A DNA stretch of 64,000 nucleotides from Rhizobiales bacterium 2SD (GTDB lineage: Bacteria > Pseudomonadota > Alphaproteobacteria > Rhizobiales > Beijerinckiaceae). Positions 1 through 8,119 of the stretch are shown piece after piece. Numbering within the stretch: position 1 is the first letter of the stretch; each line of letters starts with the position of its first letter. The notes below the pieces were generated by a model. It saw nothing but the letters and a program-made list of their open reading frames with translations. It had not been told where the DNA came from and ran no database searches. The stretch covers positions 186,001 through 250,000 of the forward strand of contig SCMY01000006.1 of the NCBI GenBank assembly GCA_005502805.1, written 5' to 3'. A program made the translations under genes and the position numbers.

Positions 1-316
1 TCGAGGTGAAGCCGAGCGAGGCGTTGTAGAGCACGACGTCGACGCCGAAGGCGAGGCCGGCGAGTGCGATCGGCAGCATGGCGCCGGGTTTCACGCCCTC
101 GGTCCGGTCGCGGCGATCCTCCAGCGCCATCCAGGCGGCGAGTACCGGCAGCGCGAAGGCCATGCGCCAGAAGCCGGCGGCGGCCGGGCCGACATCGGCG
201 AAGCGCACGAAGATGCCGGAGAAGCCGATGCAGGTCGCGCCGAGCACCAGCAGCAGGAACATGCCGAGCGCCGGGCTGGCGGGTCGGTCAGGCAAGGAGA
301 GGCTCGGGGCGGACAT
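1..316 (-). CDS. DMT/EamA-family transporter, N-terminal part (cut by window edge)
   Basis: Reading leftward from an ATG at 316, about 105 residues are visible before the window ends. They contain three hydrophobic segments (roughly residues 17-37, 45-63 and 78-96). The segment GFSGIFVRF, followed by FWRMAFALP, is typical of the first EamA repeat of drug/metabolite exporters. Members usually have ten membrane helices and about 300 residues, so two thirds lie outside the window. The gene is divergent from the LysR regulator at 485, the usual arrangement of an exporter with its regulator. The substrate cannot be told from the sequence. Confidence 0.85.
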   Translation of the reverse strand, partial: MSAPSLSLPDRPASPALGMFLLLVLGATCIGFSGIFVRFADVGPAAAGFWRMAFALPVLAAWMALEDRRDRTEGVKPGAMLPIALAGLAFGVDVVLYNASLGFTS

Positions 317-343
317 GGGTCAGGCTTTCAGGGCGAGAAATCC

Positions 344-399
344 ACAGCCCCCATCCCGAGGAGCCGCGAGCTGCGACCACTCCTCAGGATGGGGGCTGT
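344..399. repeat. Large intergenic inverted repeat
   Basis: Twenty-base arms (344-363 and 380-399) begin ACAGCCCCCATCC and differ at one position, with a 16-base loop between them. The element lies between the transporter start at 316 and the LysR start at 485. It therefore sits in the leader of one of two divergent genes and is not a normal 3-prime terminator. It may be a dispersed palindromic repeat. No second copy occurs in this window. Confidence 0.7.
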
Positions 400-430
400 T
401 TCGTTGCCTCAATATGGCCCGCTTCCAGCA

Positions 431-445
431 ATCGGAAAAACGGAT
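431..445. promoter_or_regulatory. Candidate LysR binding site (T-N11-A)
   Basis: ATC-N9-GAT gives an imperfect dyad with the T-N11-A spacing that LysR regulators recognise. It lies 40 bp upstream of the LysR gene in the divergent gap. The assignment rests on motif and position only. Confidence 0.4.
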
Positions 446-484
446 TATTCTGATTTATCTATCACCGCTTCCGATGGAGCGATC

Positions 485-1351
485 ATGTCGACCCATCTCG
501 ATCTCGATGCTCTGGCCATGCTTGTCGCCGTCGCCGAGACCGGCGGCTTCACCGCGGCGGGCCAGAAGCTCGGGCGCACGCAATCGGCGATCTCCGGTCG
601 CATCCAGGATCTGGAGGTCACGCTCGGCAAGCAGTTGTTGGAACGCTCGCGCCGCGGCGTCACGCCGACCGAAGCCGGCGAGCGGCTGCTGGCGCAGGCC
701 CGCCGCCTGCTCGCGATCGAGCGCGAGGCGAGGGCAGAGCTCGACGGCGACAAGGCCGTGGGCCGCCTGCGCATCGGTCTGCCGGACGACTATGTCGACG
801 CTTACCTGCGGCCGTTGATCGTGCGTTTCGCCGAGGAGCACCCGCGCGTCGAGATCGAGGTGCATTGCGAACTCTCGAAACGGATCGAGCCGGCAGTCGC
901 GGCTGGCGAGCTCGACCTTGCCGTGATTACCCAGGACCCTGGCCGGCCGAAGGGCGAGCGCCTCAGGCGCGAGCCGCTGGTCTGGGTCGCGGCGCGTGGT
1001 CATCGGCCGGAGCTGAGTGACGTGCTGCCGCTCGGCCTGTTCAACGAGGGCTGCCGAGCGCGTCCGCGCATCCTGAACGCGCTGCAGGCGGCGGAGCGGC
1101 CGCACCGGCTGGTGTTCTCATCCTCGCATATGGCCGGCTTGCTCTCGGCCGTCGAGGCGGGCCTGTGCGTCACCGCGATCACCGAGAGCGCGGCGCCCGC
1201 ATCATTGCGCCGGCTGGAGCTGTCCGAGAACCTGCCCGCGCTGTTCGAGCTCTCGGTCGCGCTGGTGATCGCGCCGCAGGCCGGCATCGCGGCGCGCCAT
1301 TTCGCGCAGGCTCTGCGCGAAGCGATGGCGGCGCCGCGGCTGGTGGCGTGA
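485..1351 (+). CDS. LysR-family transcriptional regulator
   Basis: A protein of 288 residues. The winged helix-turn-helix lies at about residues 20-45 (FTAAGQKLGRTQSAISGRI), the canonical LysR form, followed by a linker helix and a periplasmic-binding-like effector domain from about residue 90. ATG 485 is chosen because the HTH then begins about 20 residues in, as is normal. An upstream in-frame ATG at 389 would add 32 residues of no LysR character. It probably controls the divergent exporter whose start is at 316. It is convergent with hpd, with six bases between the stop codons. The effector is unknown. Confidence 0.9.
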   Translation: MSTHLDLDALAMLVAVAETGGFTAAGQKLGRTQSAISGRIQDLEVTLGKQLLERSRRGVTPTEAGERLLAQARRLLAIEREARAELDGDKAVGRLRIGLPDDYVDAYLRPLIVRFAEEHPRVEIEVHCELSKRIEPAVAAGELDLAVITQDPGRPKGERLRREPLVWVAARGHRPELSDVLPLGLFNEGCRARPRILNALQAAERPHRLVFSSSHMAGLLSAVEAGLCVTAITESAAPASLRRLELSENLPALFELSVALVIAPQAGIAARHFAQALREAMAAPRLVA

Positions 1352-1357
1352 GGCGTG

Positions 1358-2491
1358 TTACTCCGCCGCCTGCGGCTTCAGCACGCCGCGGCGGATCTGG
1401 TCTTCTTCGATCGACTCGAACAAAGCGCGGAAATTGCCCTCGCCGAAGCCGTCATCGCCCTTGCGCTGGATGAACTCGAAGAAGATCGGGCCGACCACGG
1501 TGGCCGAGAAGATCTGGAGGAGCACCTTGCTCATCCGGCCTTCCTTGGAGCCGAGCGCGACCGCGCCCTCGCCGTCGATCAGGATGCCGTTGGCCTTGAG
1601 GCGGGCGACCGGCTCGCCATGGTTTGGGACGCGGCCGTCGACCTTCTCGTAATAGGTCTCGGGCGGCGAGGGCATGAAGGGCAGGCCGTTCTGCCGGAGC
1701 TGCTCGACGCTGGTATAAATGTCGCGCGAGCCGAGCGCGACGTGCTGGATGCCCTCGCCCTTGTACTGGCGCAGGTACTCCTCGATCTGGCTCTTGTCGT
1801 CGAGGGATTCGTTGATCGGGATGCGGATCTTGCCGCAGGGCGAGGTCAGCGCCCGCGAGATCAGCCCGGTGAGCTTGCCCTCGATGTTGAAGAAGCGGAT
1901 CTCACGGAAATTGAAGAGCTCGCCATACCAGTCGGCCCAATGGTCCATGCGGCCGCGCATGACGTTGTGGGTGAGGTGGTCGAGGTAATACATCCCGGCC
2001 TGCTCGGGATGCGGGTCCTTCTCGCCAAGCCATTCGAAGTCGACATCGTAGATCGAGCCCTTTTCGCCATAGCGGTCGACGAAATAGAGCAGCGAGCCGC
2101 CGATGCCCTTCACGGCCGGGATCTGCAGTTCGCCGGGGCCGACGCGGGTCTCATAGGGCTCGGCGCCGAGCGAGACGGCGCGCTCGAAGGCGTGCTTGGC
2201 GTCGACGACGCGGAAGGCCATGGCGCAGGCGCAGGGACCATGCTCGGCGGCGAAACCCTGCGCGAAGGACTCAGGTTCCGCGTTGACGATGAAATTGACG
2301 TCGCCCTGGCGATAGAGCGTGACGTTCTTGGAGCGGTGTTTCGCTACCTTGGTGAAGCCCATCGTCTCGAACAGCGCGCCGAGCTTCTCCGGCTCGGGAT
2401 GGGCGTATTCGACGAACTCGAAGCCGTCTGTGCCCATCGGATTGGCAGTCGAAATCGCCGGCGGGGCTGAATCGTGCGGGAACGGTCCCAT
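1358..2491 (-). CDS. hpd: 4-hydroxyphenylpyruvate dioxygenase
   Basis: A 377-residue Fe(II) dioxygenase that converts 4-hydroxyphenylpyruvate to homogentisate in tyrosine breakdown. The three iron ligands of the family are visible: His172 in LDHLTHNV, His250 in GIQHVAL and Glu339 in FFEF. The N-terminal vicinal-oxygen-chelate half is less conserved, as usual. The start at 2491 is chosen because TCAGGAGG lies just upstream of it; an in-frame extension to 2584 has no such site. The Lrp regulator at 2619 is divergent and probably controls it. No other homogentisate pathway gene is in the window. Confidence 0.97.
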   Translation of the reverse strand: MGPFPHDSAPPAISTANPMGTDGFEFVEYAHPEPEKLGALFETMGFTKVAKHRSKNVTLYRQGDVNFIVNAEPESFAQGFAAEHGPCACAMAFRVVDAKHAFERAVSLGAEPYETRVGPGELQIPAVKGIGGSLLYFVDRYGEKGSIYDVDFEWLGEKDPHPEQAGMYYLDHLTHNVMRGRMDHWADWYGELFNFREIRFFNIEGKLTGLISRALTSPCGKIRIPINESLDDKSQIEEYLRQYKGEGIQHVALGSRDIYTSVEQLRQNGLPFMPSPPETYYEKVDGRVPNHGEPVARLKANGILIDGEGAVALGSKEGRMSKVLLQIFSATVVGPIFFEFIQRKGDDGFGEGNFRALFESIEEDQIRRGVLKPQAAE

Positions 2492-2548
2492 GTGCGTCCT
2501 CCTGAAATCTGTGGTTGGCCGATCCTCGCGCATCGAGATGGCGAAAGG

Positions 2549-2594
2549 TTTGCAAAATCCCGCGCTCTCGGATTGAATTTGCACAGATCGTGCA
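2549..2594. promoter_or_regulatory. Palindromes in the hpd/Lrp divergent promoter
   Basis: The AT-richer centre of the gap holds a perfect TTTGCAAA palindrome (2549-2556) and TGCAC-N5-GTGCA (2580-2594), about 31 bp apart. This spacing suits an Lrp-type octamer contacting successive helical turns. They lie upstream of both hpd and the Lrp gene, so control of hpd and autoregulation are both plausible. Confidence 0.45.
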
Positions 2595-2618
2595 TCGCTA
2601 AGCCAGAAAGCTCACAAA

Positions 2619-3089
2619 ATGCCGCAGCTCGACGCTTTCGACTGGCGCCTGCTCGAAGCGCTCCAGCAGGATGCCTCGCTGACCAATGGCGCGCTGGCCG
2701 AGCGGGTCGGCCTCTCCGCCAGCCAGGTCTCGCGGCGGCGCCAGGCGCTGGAGAATTCAGGCGCGATCCGTGGCTATCGCGCTTTGATCGACCCGGAGGC
2801 GATCGGGCTCTCCGTCACCGTCTTCATCCATGTCGCGCTCAACACCCATTCGCGCGACAATGCCCGGCGCTTCCGCGATCTCGTCAAGCTGACGCCTTCG
2901 GTGCTGGAGGCGCATGCGCTCACCGGCGAGGCCGACTACATGCTGAAGGTGGCGGTCGGCGACCTCAAGGAACTGGCGCGCCTCGTTAACGAGGTGCTGC
3001 TGCCGCATGAGAGCGTCGCGCGGGTGCGTTCGGAGATCGCCCTGGAGACGCTGAAGGAGCCGGGGCTTCTGCCGCTGGCGATGGGGTGA
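2619..3089 (+). CDS. Lrp/AsnC-family regulator, probable hpd regulator
   Basis: At 156 residues it has normal family length. The N-terminal helix-turn-helix spans about residues 20-45 (LTNGALAERVGLSASQVSRR). It is followed by an alpha/beta RAM effector domain ending in the conserved segment HALTGEADYMLKVAVGD. Divergent placement from hpd suggests that it senses an aromatic amino acid or keto acid and controls tyrosine catabolism. That link is inferred from position only. Confidence 0.9.
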   Translation: MPQLDAFDWRLLEALQQDASLTNGALAERVGLSASQVSRRRQALENSGAIRGYRALIDPEAIGLSVTVFIHVALNTHSRDNARRFRDLVKLTPSVLEAHALTGEADYMLKVAVGDLKELARLVNEVLLPHESVARVRSEIALETLKEPGLLPLAMG

Positions 3090-3132
3090 GATTGCCCCTT
3101 CCGCCAATGCTGCAGCGCGCTATAACTCAATC

Positions 3133-3714
3133 ATGGTCGTTCTCAATCGCATCTACACCCGCACCGGCGACGACGGCACCACGGCGCTCGCCACTGGCGC
3201 GCGCCGGGCCAAATTCGACCTGCGGGTTTCCGCTTACGGCACCGTCGACGAGACCAATGCCTGCATCGGCCTGGCGCGATTGCATTGCGCCGGCGAGGAC
3301 CCTGAGCTCGATGCGATGCTCGGGCGCATCCAGAACGATCTCTTCGATCTCGGCGCCGAGCTCGCCTCGCCCGATACCGGCGAAAAACCGGCCTGGGAGC
3401 CGCTGCGCATCGTGCAAGCGCAGGTCGATCGGCTCGAGGCCGAGATCGACCAGCTCAACCGGCCGCTCGGGACGCTGCGCTCCTTCGTGCTGCCGGGCGG
3501 CACGCCGGGCGCGGCGCATCTGCACCTTGCCCGCACGGTCAGTCGCCGGGCCGAAAGGCTGATGGTCGAATTGTCGCAGGAGGACGGCGAGAGCGTCGCC
3601 CAGCCGGCGCTGAAATTCATCAACCGGCTCTCGGATTTCCTCTTCGTCGCCTCGCGCCACCTCAATGCCAGGGCTGGGGGCGATGTGCTCTGGACGCCCG
3701 GCCAGAACCGCTAG
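3133..3714 (+). CDS. Cob(I)alamin adenosyltransferase, PduO type
   Basis: A 193-residue enzyme that adds the 5-prime-deoxyadenosyl group to corrinoids to make adenosylcobalamin. The ATP-binding N-terminus has TRTGDDGTT (9-17) and YGTVDETN (35-42). The corrinoid side carries the conserved helix ARTVSRRAERL (about 143-153) and FINRLSDFLFVASR (162-175), diagnostic of the PduO/MMAB family and not of CobA. The downstream rhomboid gene starts five bases after the stop, so they are co-transcribed. Confidence 0.95.
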   Translation: MVVLNRIYTRTGDDGTTALATGARRAKFDLRVSAYGTVDETNACIGLARLHCAGEDPELDAMLGRIQNDLFDLGAELASPDTGEKPAWEPLRIVQAQVDRLEAEIDQLNRPLGTLRSFVLPGGTPGAAHLHLARTVSRRAERLMVELSQEDGESVAQPALKFINRLSDFLFVASRHLNARAGGDVLWTPGQNR

Positions 3715-3718
3715 CGCC

Positions 3719-4420
3719 ATGTTTGTCCCGCTGCATGACGGCGTGCCGATGCGCTTCATCCGCGTCGCCTACGTCACCTATGCGCTGATCGCGATCTGCA
3801 TCGTGCTGCGGCTGATGCTGATGTACTGGACCAGCGAGGCCAGCGAGATCGCGGTCATGGCCGGCTTCGGCACGATTCCGGCGGTGTTGTTCGGCGAGGC
3901 GCAGTTGCCGCCGGAACTGCTGAGGGCGCCGCCCTGGCTGACGCTGATCACCGGCATCATGCTGCATGCCAGCTTCGCCCATCTGATCGGCAATATGCTC
4001 TTTCTCTGGGTCTTCGGCGACAATGTGGAGGATGCGATGGGCCATCTGCGCTTCCTCGTCTTTTTCATCCTTTGCGGTGTGGCGGGCGCAGTCTTGCACG
4101 CGCTGATGAATCCTGAATCGGAGCAGCCGTTGATCGGCGCCTCCGGCGCGATCTCGGGCGTGATCGCCTCCTATCTGATGCTCTACCCGCGCGTGCGCGT
4201 CTGGGGCCTCGCCTTCAAATGGATCCCGCTGCACATCCCGGCGATGTATGCACTTGGCGCCTGGATCCTGTTCCAGCTGCTCTCGGCACTGTTCGACCAG
4301 CAGGGCGCGGTCGGCTGGTGGGCGCATCTTGGCGGGCTCGGCGCCGGGGCGGCGCTGACGCCGCTGCTGATCCGGCGCGACTTGCGCCTGTTCGGCCGCG
4401 GCATGCGGGGGCTGTCGTGA
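3719..4420 (+). CDS. Rhomboid-family intramembrane serine protease
   Basis: A 233-residue polytopic membrane protein. The catalytic dyad is visible: Ser142 in GASGAISG and His203 in WAHLGGLGAG. The conserved HASFAHLIGNM segment (His83, His88, Asn92) of rhomboids supplies the oxyanion region. It has about six membrane helices. The start at 3719 directly follows the adenosyltransferase stop. The natural substrate is not evident. Both dyad residues are present, so it should be an active protease and not a pseudoprotease. Confidence 0.93.
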   Translation: MFVPLHDGVPMRFIRVAYVTYALIAICIVLRLMLMYWTSEASEIAVMAGFGTIPAVLFGEAQLPPELLRAPPWLTLITGIMLHASFAHLIGNMLFLWVFGDNVEDAMGHLRFLVFFILCGVAGAVLHALMNPESEQPLIGASGAISGVIASYLMLYPRVRVWGLAFKWIPLHIPAMYALGAWILFQLLSALFDQQGAVGWWAHLGGLGAGAALTPLLIRRDLRLFGRGMRGLS

Positions 4421-4431
4421 CTTTCATGGCG

Positions 4432-4461
4432 TTGACAAGCCCAAATCCCCGTCGCTACGGT
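4432..4461 (+). promoter_or_regulatory. Candidate promoter for etfBA
   Basis: TTGACA (4432-4437) and TACGGT (4456-4461) are separated by 18 bp in the 135-bp gap ahead of etfB. The -35 matches the consensus and the -10 is only fair. Confidence 0.4.
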
Positions 4462-4555
4462 CCGTCCGCATTTCAGCCGAGCGCCGCGATGCTGGCCTTT
4501 GCGTGGCCGGCGGATAGGCATCCGATCACATCTCTCCGCAACCGGTGACGTCCAT

Positions 4556-5302
4556 ATGAAAATACTTGTGCCAGTGAAGCGCGTGGTCGACTTCAACGTG
4601 AAGATCCGTGTGAAAGGCGACGGTTCCGGGGTCGAGCTGGCCAATGTGAAGATGTCGATGAACCCGTTCGACGAGATCGCGGTCGAAGAGGCGCTGCGGC
4701 TCAAGGAAGCGGGCAAGGCGACCGAGGTGATCGTGGTCTCGGTCGGGCCGGCGCAGGCGGCCGAGACGATCCGCACCGGCCTCGCCATGGGCGCCGATCG
4801 CGGCATCCTGGTGAAGACCGACGCCGCCACCGAACCGCTGGCCGTCGCCAAGCTGCTCAAGAAGATCGTCGAGCAGGAGACGCCCGAGCTCGTCATCCTC
4901 GGCAAGCAGGCGATCGACGACGACTGCAACCAGACTGGCCAGATGCTCGCCGCGCTGCTCGGCTGGCCGCAGGGCACGTTCGCTTCGAAGGTCATGCTCG
5001 ACGGCGGCTCGGCTGACGTCACCCGCGAGGTCGATGGCGGCCTGCAGACCGTCCAGCTCAAGCTGCCGGCGATCGTCACCACCGACCTGCGCCTCAACGA
5101 GCCGCGCTATGCCTCGCTGCCCAACATCATGAAGGCGAAGAAGAAGCCGCTCGACGAGACCACGCCGGAGACGCTCGGCGTCGACGTCGCGCCGCGCCTC
5201 AAGGTGCTGAAGACGGCCGAGCCGGCCGGACGCTCCGCCGGCGTCAAGGTGGCCAATGCCGCCGAACTCGTCTCCAAGCTCAAGACCGCCGGGGTGATCT
5301 GA
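4556..5302 (+). CDS. etfB: Electron transfer flavoprotein beta subunit
   Basis: At 248 residues it has normal length. It forms the AMP-binding half of the EtfAB heterodimer that passes electrons from acyl-CoA and related dehydrogenases to ETF-ubiquinone oxidoreductase. It begins [12 protein letters not shown] and ends with the family signature [20 protein letters not shown] (about 180-199), which carries the partner-recognition loop. ATG 4556 is the canonical start. Its stop overlaps the etfA start by one base, indicating translational coupling. Confidence 0.97.
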   Translation: MKILVPVKRVVDFNVKIRVKGDGSGVELANVKMSMNPFDEIAVEEALRLKEAGKATEVIVVSVGPAQAAETIRTGLAMGADRGILVKTDAATEPLAVAKLLKKIVEQETPELVILGKQAIDDDCNQTGQMLAALLGWPQGTFASKVMLDGGSADVTREVDGGLQTVQLKLPAIVTTDLRLNEPRYASLPNIMKAKKKPLDETTPETLGVDVAPRLKVLKTAEPAGRSAGVKVANAAELVSKLKTAGVI

Positions 5303-6249
5303 TGACCACGCTGCTGCTCGCCAAGCACGACAACAAGAGCCTCAACGAGGCCACCCGCAAGGCGCTGACCGCCGCCAAGGACCTCGGCGCGCCCGTGCAC
5401 GTCCTGGTCGCCGGCCACAACGCCAAGGCCGTCGCCGAAGCCGCGGCCAAGCTCGACGGCGTCGAGAAGGTGTTGCTCGCCGACGATGCCTCCTATGAGC
5501 ATCGCCTCGCCGAGCCGCTGGCGGCGCTGATCGTCCAGCTTGCGCCTGCTTACGACGCCCTCGTCGCGCCCGGCACCACCACCGGCAAGAACGTGATGCC
5601 GCGCGTCGCCGCGCTGCTCGACGTGATGCAGGTCTCCGAGGTGACGAAGATCGTCTCAGCCGACACCTTCGAGCGGCCGATCTATGCCGGCAACGCCATC
5701 CAGACCGTGCAGTCATCAGACGCCAAGAAGGTGATCACCGTGCGCGGCGCCTCCTTCCAGGCGACCGGCGACGGCTCCGCCAGCGCCCCGATCGAGGCTG
5801 TTGCCGCCGCCGCGAACCCCGGCAGCTCGTCCTTCAAGGGCGAGGAGGTCGCCAAGTCGGATCGTCCGGAGCTGGCCTCGGCCAAGATCATCGTCTCCGG
5901 CGGTCGCGCGCTCGCCTCGGCCGAGAACTTCGCCAAGGTGATCGAGCCGGTGGCGGATCGCCTCGGCGCGGCCATGGGCGCCTCGCGCGCCGCGGTCGAT
6001 GCCGGCTATGCCCCGAACGACTGGCAGGTCGGCCAGACCGGCAAGGTCGTCGCTCCCGAGCTCTATGTCGCGGTCGGCATCTCCGGCGCGATCCAACATC
6101 TCGCCGGCATGAAGGACTCGAAGGTCATCGTCGCCATCAACAAGGACGAGGAGGCGCCGATCTTCCAGATCGCCGATTACGGCCTCGTCGGCGACCTCTT
6201 CGCCATCCTGCCCGAGCTCGACAAAGAGCTCGAAAAGGCCGGCAAGTAA
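5302..6249 (+). CDS. etfA: Electron transfer flavoprotein alpha subunit
   Basis: A 315-residue FAD-binding partner of EtfB. The C-terminal FAD domain shows SGGR (199-202) and [12 protein letters not shown] (259-270), followed by [15 protein letters not shown], the ETF-alpha signature. A strong hairpin follows 20 bases after the stop. Clustering with a hydroxyacyl-CoA dehydrogenase points to fatty acid or polyhydroxybutyrate metabolism. Confidence 0.97.
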   Translation: MTTLLLAKHDNKSLNEATRKALTAAKDLGAPVHVLVAGHNAKAVAEAAAKLDGVEKVLLADDASYEHRLAEPLAALIVQLAPAYDALVAPGTTTGKNVMPRVAALLDVMQVSEVTKIVSADTFERPIYAGNAIQTVQSSDAKKVITVRGASFQATGDGSASAPIEAVAAAANPGSSSFKGEEVAKSDRPELASAKIIVSGGRALASAENFAKVIEPVADRLGAAMGASRAAVDAGYAPNDWQVGQTGKVVAPELYVAVGISGAIQHLAGMKDSKVIVAINKDEEAPIFQIADYGLVGDLFAILPELDKELEKAGK

Positions 6250-6268
6250 GCGGTAGAATCGTCCGCGT

Positions 6269-6293
6269 CGCGGGCACCCTCGGGGTGCCCGCG
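6269..6293. terminator. Strong hairpin after etfA
   Basis: A perfect 11-bp GC-rich stem (CGCGGGCACCC with its complement) closes a three-base loop. There is no T-run, so it may be an attenuating or RNA-stabilising hairpin and not a full intrinsic terminator. The next gene, on the same strand, begins 29 bases later. Confidence 0.6.
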
Positions 6294-6322
6294 CCAGCTC
6301 CCTCGGGGACAAGAAGCGTCAC

Positions 6323-7204
<882 letters not shown>

Positions 7205-7212
7205 AATTCGCT

Positions 7213-7304
7213 CGTCATGCTCGGCCTTGAGCCGAGCATCTCCGAATCCAGCTTCTTCTGCATGAGATTCCCGGGTCTGCGCTGCGCTCCGCCCGGGAAT
7301 GACG
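7213..7304. repeat. Four-way-junction intergenic element, type B copy 1
   Basis: Outer stem CGTC (7213-7216) pairs with GACG (7301-7304). The left hairpin is ATGCTCGGC-cttga-GCCGAGCAT (7217-7239) and the right hairpin has ATTCCCGGG arms (7267-7275, 7292-7300). The middle arm is weak. It lies just past the end of the hydroxyacyl-CoA dehydrogenase gene. A second type-B copy is at 43537, and type-A relatives are at 23591, 28175 and 54430. Confidence 0.8.
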
Positions 7305-7417
7305 GCCGCCGTCTGCCTATTCGCGCCGCAACATCGTCGCTTCACATTCCTGTCGCATCGCGCTTACATTGATGCGTCAGGATTCGTGCGAGCCCAAGAA
7401 GCGGAGGCGCGATACGG

Positions 7418-7990
7418 GTGACGGCGCATGTGATGCATCCGATGGCCTCGCCGGACGGTTGTCCGGCGCTGGTGCTCAACGCCGATTTCCGGCCGTTGAG
7501 CTACTACCCGCTCTCATTGTGGAGCTGGCAGGACGCGATCAAGGCGGTCTTCATGGACCGGGTCAACATCGTATCGGAATACGACACGGTGGTGCGCAGC
7601 CCGAGCTTCAACATGAAGCTGCCCTCGGTCGTCTCGCTCAAGACCTATATCAAGCCCTCGCGCACCCCGGCCTTCACCCGCTTCAACGTCTTCCTGCGCG
7701 ACCGCTTCGCCTGCCAATATTGCGGCACGCGCGACGAGCTGACCTTCGACCATGTCGTGCCGCGCTCCAAGGGCGGGCTCACCACCTGGGAGAACGTCGT
7801 TGCGGCCTGCTCGCCCTGCAATCTGATGAAGGGCGACAAGATGCCGGCCGCGGTCGGGATGATCCCCATGCAGAAGCCGTTCGCGCCGTCGATCAACGAC
7901 CTGCACCGCAACGGCAAGCTGTTCCCGCCGAACTATCTGCACGAGAGCTGGCTCGACTATCTCTACTGGGATTCCGAGCTGGAGCCGTGA
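7418..7990 (+). CDS. HNH endonuclease-family protein
   Basis: A 190-residue protein with a treble-clef HNH fold: zinc pairs C99-x2-C102 and C131-x2-C134, and active-site Asp111-His112 with Asn126. The GTG start at 7418 is chosen because GGAGG lies ten bases ahead; ATG 7433 would leave that site too far away. Stand-alone proteins of this form are widespread in alphaproteobacterial chromosomes and have no restriction partner. The cellular role is not known to me. Nothing around it suggests a mobile element. Confidence 0.85.
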   Translation: MTAHVMHPMASPDGCPALVLNADFRPLSYYPLSLWSWQDAIKAVFMDRVNIVSEYDTVVRSPSFNMKLPSVVSLKTYIKPSRTPAFTRFNVFLRDRFACQYCGTRDELTFDHVVPRSKGGLTTWENVVAACSPCNLMKGDKMPAAVGMIPMQKPFAPSINDLHRNGKLFPPNYLHESWLDYLYWDSELEP

Positions 7991-8119
7991 GCTCCGCCGG
8001 CTGTCGAGGTCGACAGTGACGTCATCGACCGTCCCTGCTTCTCAAGCGCGGCGAAACTCGGCGCCTTCGCGCTGACGAAGGGCGTGGTCCCGAGATCGGC
8101 CAGTTGACGCGAGCGGCGT

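Noticed and set aside
1355..2470. A 371-residue plus-strand open frame opposite hpd
   Set aside because: hpd on the minus strand has all three iron ligands. The plus frame is compositionally biased and matches nothing.
7418..7990. HNH protein as part of a restriction or defence system
   Set aside because: It has no methyltransferase, toxin-antitoxin or nuclease partner beside it, and stand-alone proteins of this form are common in related chromosomes.
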